Source: Tridacna crocea (Eukaryota > Mollusca > Bivalvia > Cardiida > Cardiidae). From it: a DNA stretch of 64,000 nt. The notes under the pieces are model-generated. The model did no database searches. It had not been told where the DNA came from and saw nothing but the letters and a program-made list of their open reading frames with translations. A program made the translations under genes and the position numbers. The stretch covers positions 37,437,361 to 37,501,360 of the forward strand of contig OX031064.1 of NCBI GenBank assembly GCA_943736015.1, given 5' to 3'. Positions 28,501-38,527 of the stretch are shown here, one piece after another (the first letter of the stretch is position 1; the number at the start of each line of letters is the position of its first letter).

Positions 28501-28647
28501 GCTACCCTTCACTATCAGGAATTCAGACCATTATCATGACCCATGAGTGTTAGAATGGGATTTAATTGGTGACTTAGGATGATCTTTAGTAAAGTAGATT
28601 TTGAATTTTTTAGAGTCAAGTACAACTTTTAGTTCCTATTGCAGAGT

Positions 28648-28702
28648 GTAGATTAAGATCAGACTGTACAGAACATGCAGTCCCATTTTTGATGTACACT
28701 GT
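28648..28702. repeat. MITE family 3 palindromic core
   Basis: GTAGATTAAGATCAGACTGT ... CAGTCCCATTTTTGATGTAC around AGAACATG. Right arm decayed. Confidence 0.5.
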
Positions 28703-28950
28703 TTGACAGTTTGTGAAGAATGATGGTGAAAGAAACCTTGAAGTTGCAATATCTGTGTCTTGTCTAAAAATTTGGTTTAAGATGTCCTTTTCATATTTGG
28801 CAGGCATTTTAACTCTTTTCAAACAATTCCATCATCAAAAGTGAAAGTATTTGTAAATATAAAAATCCTGGTGATTCCATTGATAAGCTTGTCTTTCAAA
28901 AGGAAGAAAACAAAACATAAGCAAATAAAACACTGTCTACTGTCAATTTT

Positions 28951-30105
28951 TAGCTCTGTCGGTCAAAGGCTAGTAGAGCTAATTATATCATGGCGTGGTT
29001 TTCTTGGTCATTCTGTCCATTCATTTGTAATTCTTTTTCATTAATCATAACAGATTTTCATGGAAATTATACAGTTTCTTGCTACAGTCAACAGCCTAAA
29101 CGCTATTGATTTTGAAAACAAATATCCCAATTACGGAAAAGTAGCCATAAAAAGTTGCAAACTTAGAATTCTTGTTGATGGAATCAGGTGCACATATTGA
29201 AGCTGGATTTTTGTGAAATGTGCACAGTTTCTTTATATTATCATTAGCTTGAACCCTGTTGAGTTTGGGGAAAACAAAAACCTGATGATGAAGGAGGGTA
29301 AATTAGCCATTTGAGGTAGTACATTTGCTTTTCTTGTTTTCACAATAAAGTCTGCCTTTGGGGTCAGATTTTTGTATAACTTTCACAGATCAGTTGTAAT
29401 ATCGATCGCTTTAACAATATTGATTTGGAAAAAAATGTGACCATTAGGAAGGGAAAGGTAGCCATTTATAGTTTAACATCATCTTTCTTTCCTACACAAT
29501 TTAAGACCACATCAATTTTGTTGTCATTTTTTCTTGAAACTTGCAAAGGTTATTTATTATCATCAATCCAAACCCTATTAGGAAAAGTACCCATTTTTAG
29601 TTTCACTTCTTGTTTACTTGATTCAGTAGGCAATTTTGATCCAGGTTTTTAAAACTTACAAATAACTTGTATAATCATCAAGGAATTTTATGCTTTCGAA
29701 TATGAAGAAAATCCAGCATCATTTAAGGTAAAGCAGCCATTTTGTGACTAAGTCTTGTTTATTTAACAAAGTCCACATTTTTGGTTCATGTAAACTGCAT
29801 GAAATGCAAAACTTTTGTCGTAATAAGCAGCAGTCTAACAAGTATGAAATCCTTGTTGGATTTCCAAAAAAGTGGTTTCAACAAATTTTACTTGGATTAT
29901 TTCACTAATTGTTCAATTCTTCATGCCTACTTATCGTGCTGTATTAGTGGCTTCAAGCCCAATTACAGCCCCGCCCCCTTTCCCATCATGTTTTGTTGGT
30001 GTTTTTGTCTTTTTTCTTTTAACATCAATGATTGTATGCTGGAAAATACTTGCAAGCAAAGCTTACAGCCAGTAGAGCAGTTCAGGCCCTCAAGGGCCTC
30101 TAGTG
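28951..30105 (+). mobile_element. Pearl/Helentron-like element B (TTTTTAGCTC 5' end) with internal tandem units
   Basis: 5' hairpin TAGCTCTGTCGG ... GGCTAGTAGAGCTA, then TCATTCTGTCCATTCATTTG. Inside are about four degenerate 170-190 bp units with AAAAGTAGCCATTT-type and ACCCTATTAGGAAAAG-type blocks. 3' end GTAGAGCAGTTCAGGCCC, TCAAGGGCCTCTAG. The ORFs here are short and unrelated to known proteins. Confidence 0.6.
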
Positions 30106-30154
30106 TCCTCAACCTCCTTACTTAGGATTTTAAAATGAAAAATTATTCTGTAAA

Positions 30155-30298
30155 GGGTTAACTCACAACCAAATGAAAAAAAAACTAGATCTGTTCACAG
30201 ACAAATTGAAATTTTGATGGATTTTTCTTTGCAATGGTAACCAGCATTTTCTTTTCTCACAGTTTCTTCAAAGTTTTATTTAGTAAAGGATTAAGAGT
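30155..30298. mobile_element. TTAA-MITE family 1, reduced copy
   Basis: GGGTTAACTCACAACCAAAT, ATCTGTTCACAGACAAATTG, GGTAACCAGCATTTTC, TTTAGTAAAGGATTAA. Left core arm lost. Confidence 0.5.
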
Positions 30299-30689
30299 AA
30301 GGAGGTCAACCTTATACCATTATCACCACAATTTTTTTGTGTACTCTGATTTTTATTCTGCCAGAGAAATGCAGAGTAAGTTTGTATCTGTTTTACCTAA
30401 AATGAAGACATTATTATAAATAAAAATACATGCAGGCAAAAATGGAAAAAATATTCGCCTAGAAGTGTTTCCTTTTGTAATGGCAGAGACAGCCAATGGA
30501 AACTTCTCTCTGTTGTCAAATGTGATTGCTTGTAGTCATTGCATTTGTCCACCCTTAGTTACATAAATTGCCTAACTTTAGAAACAAATGAACCAAATGA
30601 AAGTAGTGTTAAAACTCAAAGGTAAATTATAACAAGTTATTCTTATTCAGGGCAAAAACCAAGATGATTCTGGTGCTAAAATTGCAAAA

Positions 30690-31078
30690 ACCTTGGCCCA
30701 GTTTCACAAAAACCTAAACTCTTATTTTGCTCTAGTCCACTAACAGACTCAGTTTCTGATTTCTGTTGAATTGGTCATTTCAGTCAAATTTCTTTAAATT
30801 TGCTGGCTTTAGAAATATTCTCCAATCGTAAGTTGACTCTAGGTTTCAGACTCTGGTTGTCAAGATAGTTGACCTAAGTCATTTTAACAGGCTTGATTCC
30901 ATTATTTTGCTGAAATTGACTGAAAAATGTTGTGTCAACTTAGGATTTTAGATTGTGTCTAAAGGTCGTTAATATGAGTAAAATGGATAGATCTCCACTC
31001 TCAAGTAACAGACTTACCATAAGCTGGAAATTGGCTCCTTCAACAGAGACTTAAGTTTTTGTGTGAAACGGGGCCCAG
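30690..31078. mobile_element. Non-autonomous element with GGCCC(A/C)GTTTCACA terminal inverted repeats
   Basis: Left end GGCCCAGTTTCACAAAAACC, then TAAACTC. Right end complement GGCCCCGTTTCACACAAAAA, then CTTAAGTCTC. About 390 bp, AT-rich inside. A partial second copy starts at once (CCCAGTTTCATGCAAAAATT, 31078-31150). Target duplication not resolved. Confidence 0.6.
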
Positions 31079-31291
31079 TTTCATGCAAAAATTAAGGTCT
31101 CTTTTTGTACTCAAATCAACTAACTTATATTCCAGCTTAGGTTGAGTTTATTATTTGTCTTGTTTATAAAAAACTTGACAGTGTCATGAAAAAATACAAA
31201 TATACATTTCATTTTCTTTTTAATGCCGCCAAAGTCAAACTAGCGAGTTATATCTACATAAATCCATAGGATTTTCATACTGTGAACAGAA

Positions 31292-31705
31292 AAGTTGAAA
31301 TAGACTGTCACCAATGATGGATCAAGGCACACCAGAAAGCTTGTTGACCTATTAAGGGGCAGATAATTGTAGGAAAGTAATCCCAGCATGATTTATTTGT
31401 CTCTATTCAATGCAGATAATTTTAGAGAATTCATTACAACAGCCCTTATCTTTCTCTATCCATAAATTTTTGGGAGGGTAAGATTTTCACCAGAACAAGT
31501 CAAGGTTTGTACAGTTAGCAAGATATTTCATACAAGTTAGACTAGCACTGGCTGAAGTCCAGGACAATGGTAGATTGCAACTGCCCACAGATGGGGTGAG
31601 GATGCTGTCACCAAAGACGGATCAAGGCAAGCTAGAAAAGTTGTCGGTCTATTCAGGGGCAGCTATATTCCAGTGTACAGTCAATCTTACACATCTGAGG
31701 TATTT
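31292..31705 (+). repeat. Dispersed repeat (GTCACCAATGACGGATCAAG type), two pieces
   Basis: CTGTCACCAATGATGGATCA at 31307 and CTGTCACCAAAGACGGATCA at 31605, each followed by AAGTTGTCGGTCTATTCAGG-type sequence. A third copy is at 60772-60998 with CTATCCATGAATTTTT at its start. No gene in 31705-32560. Confidence 0.6.
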
Positions 31706-32569
31706 CCTCAAAATGAAGAAAAGTAAATCACCCATGGGGCAGACCATTTTTACAGACCACATCAGTGGATTCTTTTCACCCTCTAATCAAAGGTTTAGAT
31801 AAATTTAACATATCACAGAGATCAAGACTAGAATGCGAAAACTGTGTAAAGACCAGTACTTGGCTAGTTATAACCAAATATATTTTTCAGGGGATCTTTG
31901 TCCTGAACCTTGAAAAGTAACTAGCTTGTGTGACAAATCTTGCCTAAAATTTTCCAAACCAGGACTTAAAATGGCGTAACTTTAACTCTTCCTTAACTGT
32001 ATGGATAGGACCTAGACTCTTAACAGTATTAGAGTAGCTGACATTGGCCCTTGTTATAACCCATCCTCGGATACCCTGGGGTCTCCCTAATACTCCTACC
32101 AAGTTCAAATACATCTTACATGAAGAGTTTTTCCCATATCCAAATCGGTATATAGCTTGCATATTTTTACTTGGCTATAGCACTTACTGTTTGGATTCTA
32201 ACCCTCAAATAATTTCTTTTTAAACTACATGGCTGGAGACAATGTATTAGGAGCTTTGATGTCTCTGATAGAGAAGATAAAGCTTGAAAGGATGATTTTT
32301 TTTACAACGATCTGCCCATGAAAGATCAGTAACCATTCCGGTTTGTTTTGAACCAACTTTTGAGGCAGTAATCTCCTCATTTGTTCGGAAAAACCGAAAA
32401 TCTTGGTCTTTTCACGGAAGACATAAGACTTCCACTATTCTGTCAGCCGTTAGGTAATTAACTCAGCATTTTTTCTGACTGGAATTTCCCTGATATTAAA
32501 TAGAGCAAATGAGAGTTTTGGAAAGTTTTTGTGAAATTGATAAAAATTTGTCTACCTTTTGTTCCGTTT

Positions 32570-32770
32570 ACAACATACTTTTAAGATTTTTTACAACTTT
32601 ACGACCCCACACCCGGCTCAGCAAATTTCTTTCTGAGGATTCATTCCTCTCTCACAGCTGACTATTTTTTTCAAAGATGATTGTGTGTGAAAGCAGCCAG
32701 TGGCTTGGAAAGAAGATTGTGCGAATTACTGGTAAAAAGAGACTCCAGGAAAGCATTGATAGGTGGGTAA
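32570..32770 (+). repeat. SINE-like repeat, related to 16055 and 58011
   Basis: Body blocks TCATTCCTCTCTCACAGC and GCAGCCAGTGGCTTGGAAAG, then GATAGGTGGG, follow the order in 58011-58220. The tRNA-like head is weak (CGACCCCACACCCGGCTC). Confidence 0.45.
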
Positions 32771-33471
32771 TTCTACAAAAACTGTCCAGATTGAGCCAGG
32801 AAAATTTTTAATATCGGACTTTTCGCAATTTGCATAAAATGTTTCTTGGTGTCAACGTTGAACACTCTAGAATCAATATGTAATATACGCTACCGGACAA
32901 CATACCATAGCATTGTATGGCTTGAAACTTTTAAAGGGTGCTATTTTTTTCACTACCGTAACAAATGTTTAAAAGGTGAAAATCGTGCTTAATATTAACT
33001 GTACGACATGGAAGTTTGCGGTTATAATAAAAGTTCAGTTTGAAAAATAGTTTTTTATGATGCAGATCTGACAGATCTCGCCTGCATTTGAATTAATTTC
33101 ACAAACAATGTGACAGAATGAAATTTTTACATATTATTGGTCTTTAACATAGCGCTAAAAAACTTAATCGTCTTTAAATGGTAATAATTTTCACAATGTA
33201 TGATGGGTCATCATTGAAAGTATTCTATCAGCTTGACAAGAGCGACATTCAAATGATAGTTTACAATTAAATTACTTATTTAGTGGCTGTTATGGTAGTG
33301 AAGTCAGTGTTACGGTAGAGAATATGTTACGGTAGTGAAATAGCTGGAAAGGAACAATAATAAATGTGATAATTTCAAACATGTTTTATTCATTCGAACT
33401 TCATTTAGATCTAAAACAACAAAACAAATAAACTATGCAGAACAATGCATAAAGAGAAAGTGAAGCAAAAT

Positions 33472-33740
33472 TCATAGATCAAGCACATCCTCAATGATCT
33501 CCCAAAGCTTTGGTTGAATCTGGTAGTGGCGTGACCCAACCTTGGCTGGAGGCGGAATTAGAGTGACAAATTTATCATGGAAATACCACAATACATCTTG
33601 CATATGAGGCCATAAAGAAGAAACAGTTCGGCCCTATATTGTGAATAACATTGACCTCTATCTCCTCTTCGTCTATGTCTATGTCTGATAATGCCTGGGT
33701 AGGGCATCCTGTCATATGTGACTACGCAAAACCAGTCTAT
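33472..33740 (-). pseudogene. Minus-strand coding relic, probable transposon protein C-terminus
   Basis: Frame ending at the stop at 33472-33474 reads ...LWPHMQDVLWYFHDKFVT, LIPPPAKVGSRHYQIQPKLW, EIIEDVLDL from 33633 down. Just upstream (33634-33740) another frame reads DIDIDEEEIEVNVIHNIGPN. The style (acidic stretch, V-x-V-x-H/M-x-x-G-P, then D-x-x-W/V-x-Y) resembles C-terminal regions of transposon-encoded proteins in aquatic invertebrates, with a frameshift between the parts. Exact family not identified. Confidence 0.4.
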
Positions 33741-33879
33741 GAGGCATCAAATTGATCTGGTCCTTTCAAAAAAGAGAAAAACAAAAATCTTTACCACCAG
33801 TACAATACGTTTAAAGCAGCCGATTGTAAATAAACCTGGCACATGACAGACCTTCATATAATAAATATATAAATGCTGC

Positions 33880-34012
33880 TTAACCCTTTATCATACACTG
33901 CTGACTTTAATGACCCTAAAAAGAAGCCTTTTTGAAAACATTGAAGGAAAAGGAGAAGATGCTGGTAACCAGCATTTTCTTGTTTTCGAACATTGCCACA
34001 TGACACCTATAG
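33880..34012. mobile_element. TTAA-MITE family 1, truncated
   Basis: TTAACCCTTTATCATACACT, short arm with AATGACCCTAAAAAGAAGCC, GAAGGAAAAGGAGAAGATGC, GGTAACCAGCATTTTCT. The right arm is lost after CGAACATTGCCA. Confidence 0.65.
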
Positions 34013-34572
34013 GCAAAATTGGATTATTTCGTTGACAATGAATTTAAATATTACATCACGAAAACTTAGGTCATCGATTTTACATTTTTGTTTGTAACTG
34101 ATAAAACTTTCTTAATGCTCTAAATTTAGACTGGTAACGTTAAAACTAAGCTCTTTAAAAATGTTTTTAGACCCAGATTCTAAACTCCGGCTTGTAATTT
34201 AGAAATGCGAGTTCTCCATTTTTTTTTTGCAGCTATTACGACCTGATTCAATGTCTTTCACTACGTACGATAGGCCTACTAGTAGGCAGTGGCTATGTGA
34301 GAAGCTTGGGAAAAACAAGAAACAATTTTTAAAATATAGTCGCTAGACTTTAATAACAGAGCGTTTATTGTATTTCACTCAGTCAAAACTCCCATTTATA
34401 TATGAGACATGCTCTGTATAAAGGGGGCTTAATGAATCTGGAAAAAGTATGGATCTGGATCAGTAGACTGTGCAGTTAACATTGGTCAAATCAGTTTGCC
34501 ATTGGTCAATTTTCTACATGCCAAAGGTCCGGTCTACCTCATGATTTTCTTAGCTTTCAGGCAGTATTTATA

Positions 34573-34765
34573 AAATGGTGTTTTATGGCGCTTTCAATAT
34601 TATTTCAGTCATATCATGGCAACAGCTCACATATTCATGCTCTGAGGTGCCTTGCCCAAGGACACCCCCCAAAAAACCCAGAGGATCGAGTGCAGCTCAA
34701 ATCCGGGGCCTCCAGGTTACGAGTCTGGCACTGTACCACTGAACCACTCTGGACCCCTTGCTTTC
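34573..34765 (-). repeat. tRNA-derived SINE, near full length, minus strand
   Basis: Read on the minus strand: head GTCCAGAGTGGTTCAGTGGT (A box), then GGATTTGAGCTGCACTCG (B-box position), core GTGTCCTTGGGCAAGGCACC, then GAGCTGTTGCCATGATATGA and CTGAAATAATATTGAAAGCG. The core is of the conserved kind found in several animal SINE superfamilies. The 3' half matches 62985-63152. Confidence 0.65.
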
Positions 34766-35984
34766 AGGCAAACAGGATTTTATGGATCCACAATCATGTG
34801 AGGAGTCTGAGGACTTTGAGATCTATTATTCTAATGCACCACGGAGATACATAGACCCCCATTTTTCAGAGCATGATCCATATAGATCAAGATCTATTTA
34901 ATTATTTTTTCTCTTGATCTAATCAATAAATGTAGACTTTATTGTTTCATTAGAATCTTGATAATCAATATCTTTTCCTTCCTTAAACTGTAAGATTTTA
35001 AGCATTTTTTCACTACCGTTACGAATCCTTCACTACCGACACGAAAATGACTGTTGCGGTAGTGAATCGTTACGGTAGTGAGTTTTCTTCTTAAGTTAAG
35101 CGTTTGGAAAAGTCTGATAATAAACAAATACGCATAAATCAACATATTAATATCTCTTCCTCTTACAAAATTCAGTTGTATTGAAATGAGGTTAATATAT
35201 ACATGTATAAATAACTTATATAGCGTTCGGTAGTGAACTATCAAAAGTGTACGGGGCAAAATTACTTACCTTTATCTGCTTTTCCCGCGTTTTCTGTGCT
35301 GCATCTTCACCTTAAACTTCCCGCCTTGAAAACTCGATAAAAATGACGTCATTACATACCATGTGATTCGCCAAAATGTAAGTCACACCCAATTCATAAA
35401 CGAAATAGATGACTGTGACGGTAGTGAACTTAAAATACATGGACATTCTTCAGACGCCAATATTTTTGAACAAGTTAAGAATATACTTATGGAAAAGATC
35501 TTTATTCACTCTATGTTGCATGTAAATTGCAATTATGTAACCATTTTACTTGTAAGTGTTTTTAGTGATTTAAAAAAAGTTATCTTCTTGGGGATAACAG
35601 AGGTATGGGACAAGGCAAAATATACCAGGTGGCAACATTTTAGGATGAAAAAAGATTAAGAAATGAAAACAAACCCGAATAACTCTTATACTGACTTATG
35701 CAGAATAAAATAAAGATTCAGATAACGCAAATTTCACTTTGATATCTTTTTTAGTAAAATAAATATATGTGTTTTTATCCGAGGGACTCAATTTGCCCAT
35801 TTTCTGTAGAAATACCCAGGTACTCTAGCAGCAGCAATATAACTGAAAGAAAAGTGGCATCAAACACCATACAATCATAAGGGTTTATTTACAAAATTCA
35901 TTTATAACTGCACTTAATTGAAATTATTTTCAAATTTGTATTTAGAGAGTTATTATGAGAAAAAAAATTCAAGGAGTGGATTGT

Positions 35985-37040
35985 TTAGCTCTACAGGCCT
36001 AAGGCCAGAAGAGCCGGTGCCAAGGCAAGGTTTCTGTCATCTATCCATCCATCTGTCCATTGATATACATTATTTTAAATTTTGTGATATAGTCTACATT
36101 TGTAGTTCAATCTTTCTAATAAAATATGCACATTACTCAATTAATCCAGAGAGTGAAACCCTTTGAACTAGAAAATCTAACATGTATGAAAAGTTTGATT
36201 TTTTCACACAATAAGGTCTACATTTTTTGGATTTTTTTTTTGGATATTTCTGCAACTTGCTCAGATTATTTGTATTTACTCTTTACCAAACAACATGATT
36301 TTTAGACACAATCAAATTTAAAGGATCTTTAGAAAACAATTTGAGCATGGCTCTAATAGTGAAAATTATCTTTAAAATTGGGATAAAATGTTGTAAAAAT
36401 GTTTCCAATCATGTTCCTTTTTTCCCTCGATATTTAATGGCTACTGTATTTGCTGACTGAATCTTGTGTACAAAATAGTAGTCCAAATTATTTGTCGCAC
36501 ATTGTTTAAAGCTTGATGCTATTGTGTGTTACAGTGATTAATAAAACCCTGTTGAATTTTGACTGATTTTGAAAGATTTGAGGATTTTCTTAGATTATTG
36601 CCTTATGTGTCCCTTGCAAGATACGTTTTAGGCCGATTTTATCCTGTTACTCCGACTAGCATGCATTTTTTTTTTTGTATTTTGGCATTGGTGACTAATG
36701 GATGTTAAAAAATGGCAGAAATTTCCTGAAATATGCCTTTAACCCTTTTCCCAAACAATCCCTGGTTTTTACGGGTCAGGAATAGAAGCCTTTAGAAAAC
36801 ATTGTGGGAAAAGGAGAAACCAGCATTTTCTCCTTTTCCCACAATGTTTTCTACCCTGTTATATAGGAAAATCTTTTTAGCAACCGTTAATTTGTCATCT
36901 GCAAAATACTTTCATTTTTGTCTGGTCCAAAATTTGCCGTTTGGGAAAGGGTTAAGCTGATGATACTGTTGGAAAGTTTAGCAAATTTAGCTGGTCAGTA
37001 ATTGCTGGTAGAGCGATTTAGGCCCTCACTGGCCTCTTGT
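35985..37040 (+). mobile_element. Pearl/Helentron-like element B, second copy
   Basis: 5' TTTAGCTCTACAGGCCTAAG with return GGCCAGAAGAGCC, then TCATCTATCCATCCATCTGT. Internal blocks GTCTACATTT(G/T)T repeat. 3' GTAGAGCGATTTAGGCCC, TCACTGGCCTCTTG. A TTAA-MITE (36739-36955) is nested inside. Confidence 0.6.
36739..36955. mobile_element. TTAA-MITE family 1, CCCAAAC-ended, nested in element B
   Basis: TTAACCCTTTTCCCAAACAA to CGTTTGGGAAAGGGTTAA. Core arms GTGGGAAAAGGAGAAACCAG and complement, shortened by loss of the AAATGCTGGT centre on one side. Confidence 0.85.
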
Positions 37041-37083
37041 TCCATTTGTTGAACATTATTTGTATGTATAAGTCTCTCTATAT

Positions 37084-37302
37084 TTAACCCATTACCACAC
37101 AATCCATACTTTTGACGCCCCTGAGAAAGAAGCCTTTTGAAAACAAAGTAGGAAAGGGAGATAATCAGCATTGTCTCCTTTTCCCACAGTGTTTTCTACC
37201 CTTCCCAGAACAAATTTCAACTTTTCAGTCACCTTTATTTTGTCGTCTGCAAATGCTTTCAATTTGAACCAGTCTAAATTTTGTCATTTGGTAAAGAGTT
37301 AA
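37084..37302. mobile_element. TTAA-MITE family 1, short arm plus long arm
   Basis: TTAACCCATTACCACACAAT to GTCATTTGGTAAAGAGTTAA. Core partly decayed (AAGTAGGAAAGGGAGATAAT left, CTCCTTTTCCCACAGTG right). Its right TTAA is shared with the next element. Confidence 0.8.
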
Positions 37303-37510
37303 CCCTTAGGCTGCTGATTGTGACTCACTGACCTTTTTGGGAAAGTGTAGATCAAGATCAGACTGCATTAGAACGTGCAGTCAAATCTTTGATCCATACT
37401 GTCCGAAAACGATACAGTGTTTCACCAAGAAATTAACTTTGAAAAATCACAATTTGGGTTTTTATTATCGACTGGAAAGTTCAATTAGTTATATAGCAGG
37501 ATAATGCATA
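37299..37510. mobile_element. TTAA-flanked MITE family 3 with palindromic core
   Basis: TTAACCCTTAGGCTGCTGAT; core GTAGATCAAGATCAGACTGC with returning GCAGTCAAATCTTTGATCCA; right end AGTTATATAGCAGGATAATG then CATAA. Parallel to 3773-3955 throughout. Confidence 0.7.
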
Positions 37511-37715
37511 ACATATGCAAGTTTTATCTTAATTTCTGTAGCAGTGTAGAAGTTAGAGTAGTTGAAATTTTCTAAAGGGGGTGGGGGATAATGGTATAAG
37601 CTTGACCCTTGAAAGTGCCTGCCAAATAAGAAAAGGACCATTAATATTAATAGAACAGACATAGATTGTGTAATTTCAAGGTTGATTTCACCAGAACACC
37701 GAACAAACCGTCAGG

Positions 37716-37775
37716 CATTGCACATCACAGATGATACTGCATGCTCTGTGCAGTCTGAACTTGATCTACCATATC
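37716..37775. repeat. MITE family 3 core fragment
   Basis: CACATCACAGATGATACTGC ... GCAGTCTGAACTTGATCTAC. Left arm decayed. No gene in 37510-37970. Confidence 0.45.
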
Positions 37776-37969
37776 TGCAAAATGAACTTTAAGTTGTAGT
37801 TGGCTCATGATTTTTAGCAACCAGTCTCTTTTATGCAATTTAAGAAAGGTCAAATAATACAAATTTAGAATCTACTTTAAGTAAGATCTGCCTAAGTCTC
37901 TTGTTAAAGCCCCCACCCTCACAGTCATCACAGTGTTTGCTGGGTTCCTCCTGGTGAAGTGTAGCTGGT

Positions 37970-38235
37970 AATCAGAAGGTGTTTTCACCCTAAAAATGGG
38001 TTAACATTCTCATACACCTGATGTTTCCTTGGTTTTATCCTGGACAAGAAGATGTATTGTGTGTTGTGACCACGGACTGTCGAGGTTAGGCCCCACTTTG
38101 GGATGGAATACCAACGGCTTGTCGTCAGTGACGTTCTGAAGATTGCCAGAATTGCCTCATCACACCCCACTTGTGTGATAGTGACATGCCAATGTCATGC
38201 TGTCATCAACAGGTTACCAACACAGGGTATGTTCC
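37970..38235 (-). repeat. Dispersed repeat, inverted copy of 28262-28500
   Basis: Its complement reads GAACGTCACTGACGACAAGC, GGGGCCTAACCTCGACAGTC, GTGGTCACAACACACAATAC, CTTCTTGTCCAGGATAAAAC, TGTATGAGAATGTTAACCCA, in the same order as the plus copy. Frames in both are interrupted. Confidence 0.65.
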
Positions 38236-38397
38236 TAGAGGTGATTGAACTTGCTGCCAAATCACCAAGGTTTATAGTGATTTTGGTCCTGATAGATAAT
38301 GCAACTTCAAGGCTATTCTCACAAGAATACATCACAAAATATATTGTACATTAGAGATTATGCCACTTGAAATATTCTCCTGATGTGGCTGGCCTTG

Positions 38398-38527
38398 GTT
38401 TATCCTTTACCTTTCAATCCTGTTTTCCCTGAGACAGGGTTTATGAAAACACCATGGAAAAAGGAAAAACCAGCATTTTCTCAAATTTCCAACGATGTTT
38501 TCTGCCCAATCAGTGAAAAATTCAAAT
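38398..38527. mobile_element. TTAA-MITE family 1, right side lost
   Basis: TTTATCCTTTACCTTTCAAT, GAAAACACCATGGAAAAAGG, AAAACCAGCATTTTCT, GCCCAATCAGTGAAAAATTC, ending where element C begins. Confidence 0.55.

Larger units (their letters stand above)
32947..35429. mobile_element. Putative transposon with clustered TTACGGTAGTGAA motifs
   Basis: Ten occurrences of (G)TTACGGTAGTGAA or close variants, on both strands, in two clusters: 32947-33339 (four) and 35010-35429 (six). The inner region holds a broken minus-strand coding relic (33472-33740), a MITE fragment (33880) and a SINE (34573). Two motif clusters flanking degraded coding sequence suggest subterminal transposase-binding repeats (inference). 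Terminal inverted repeats and target duplication were not identified, so the boundaries are those of the motifs only. Confidence 0.45.
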
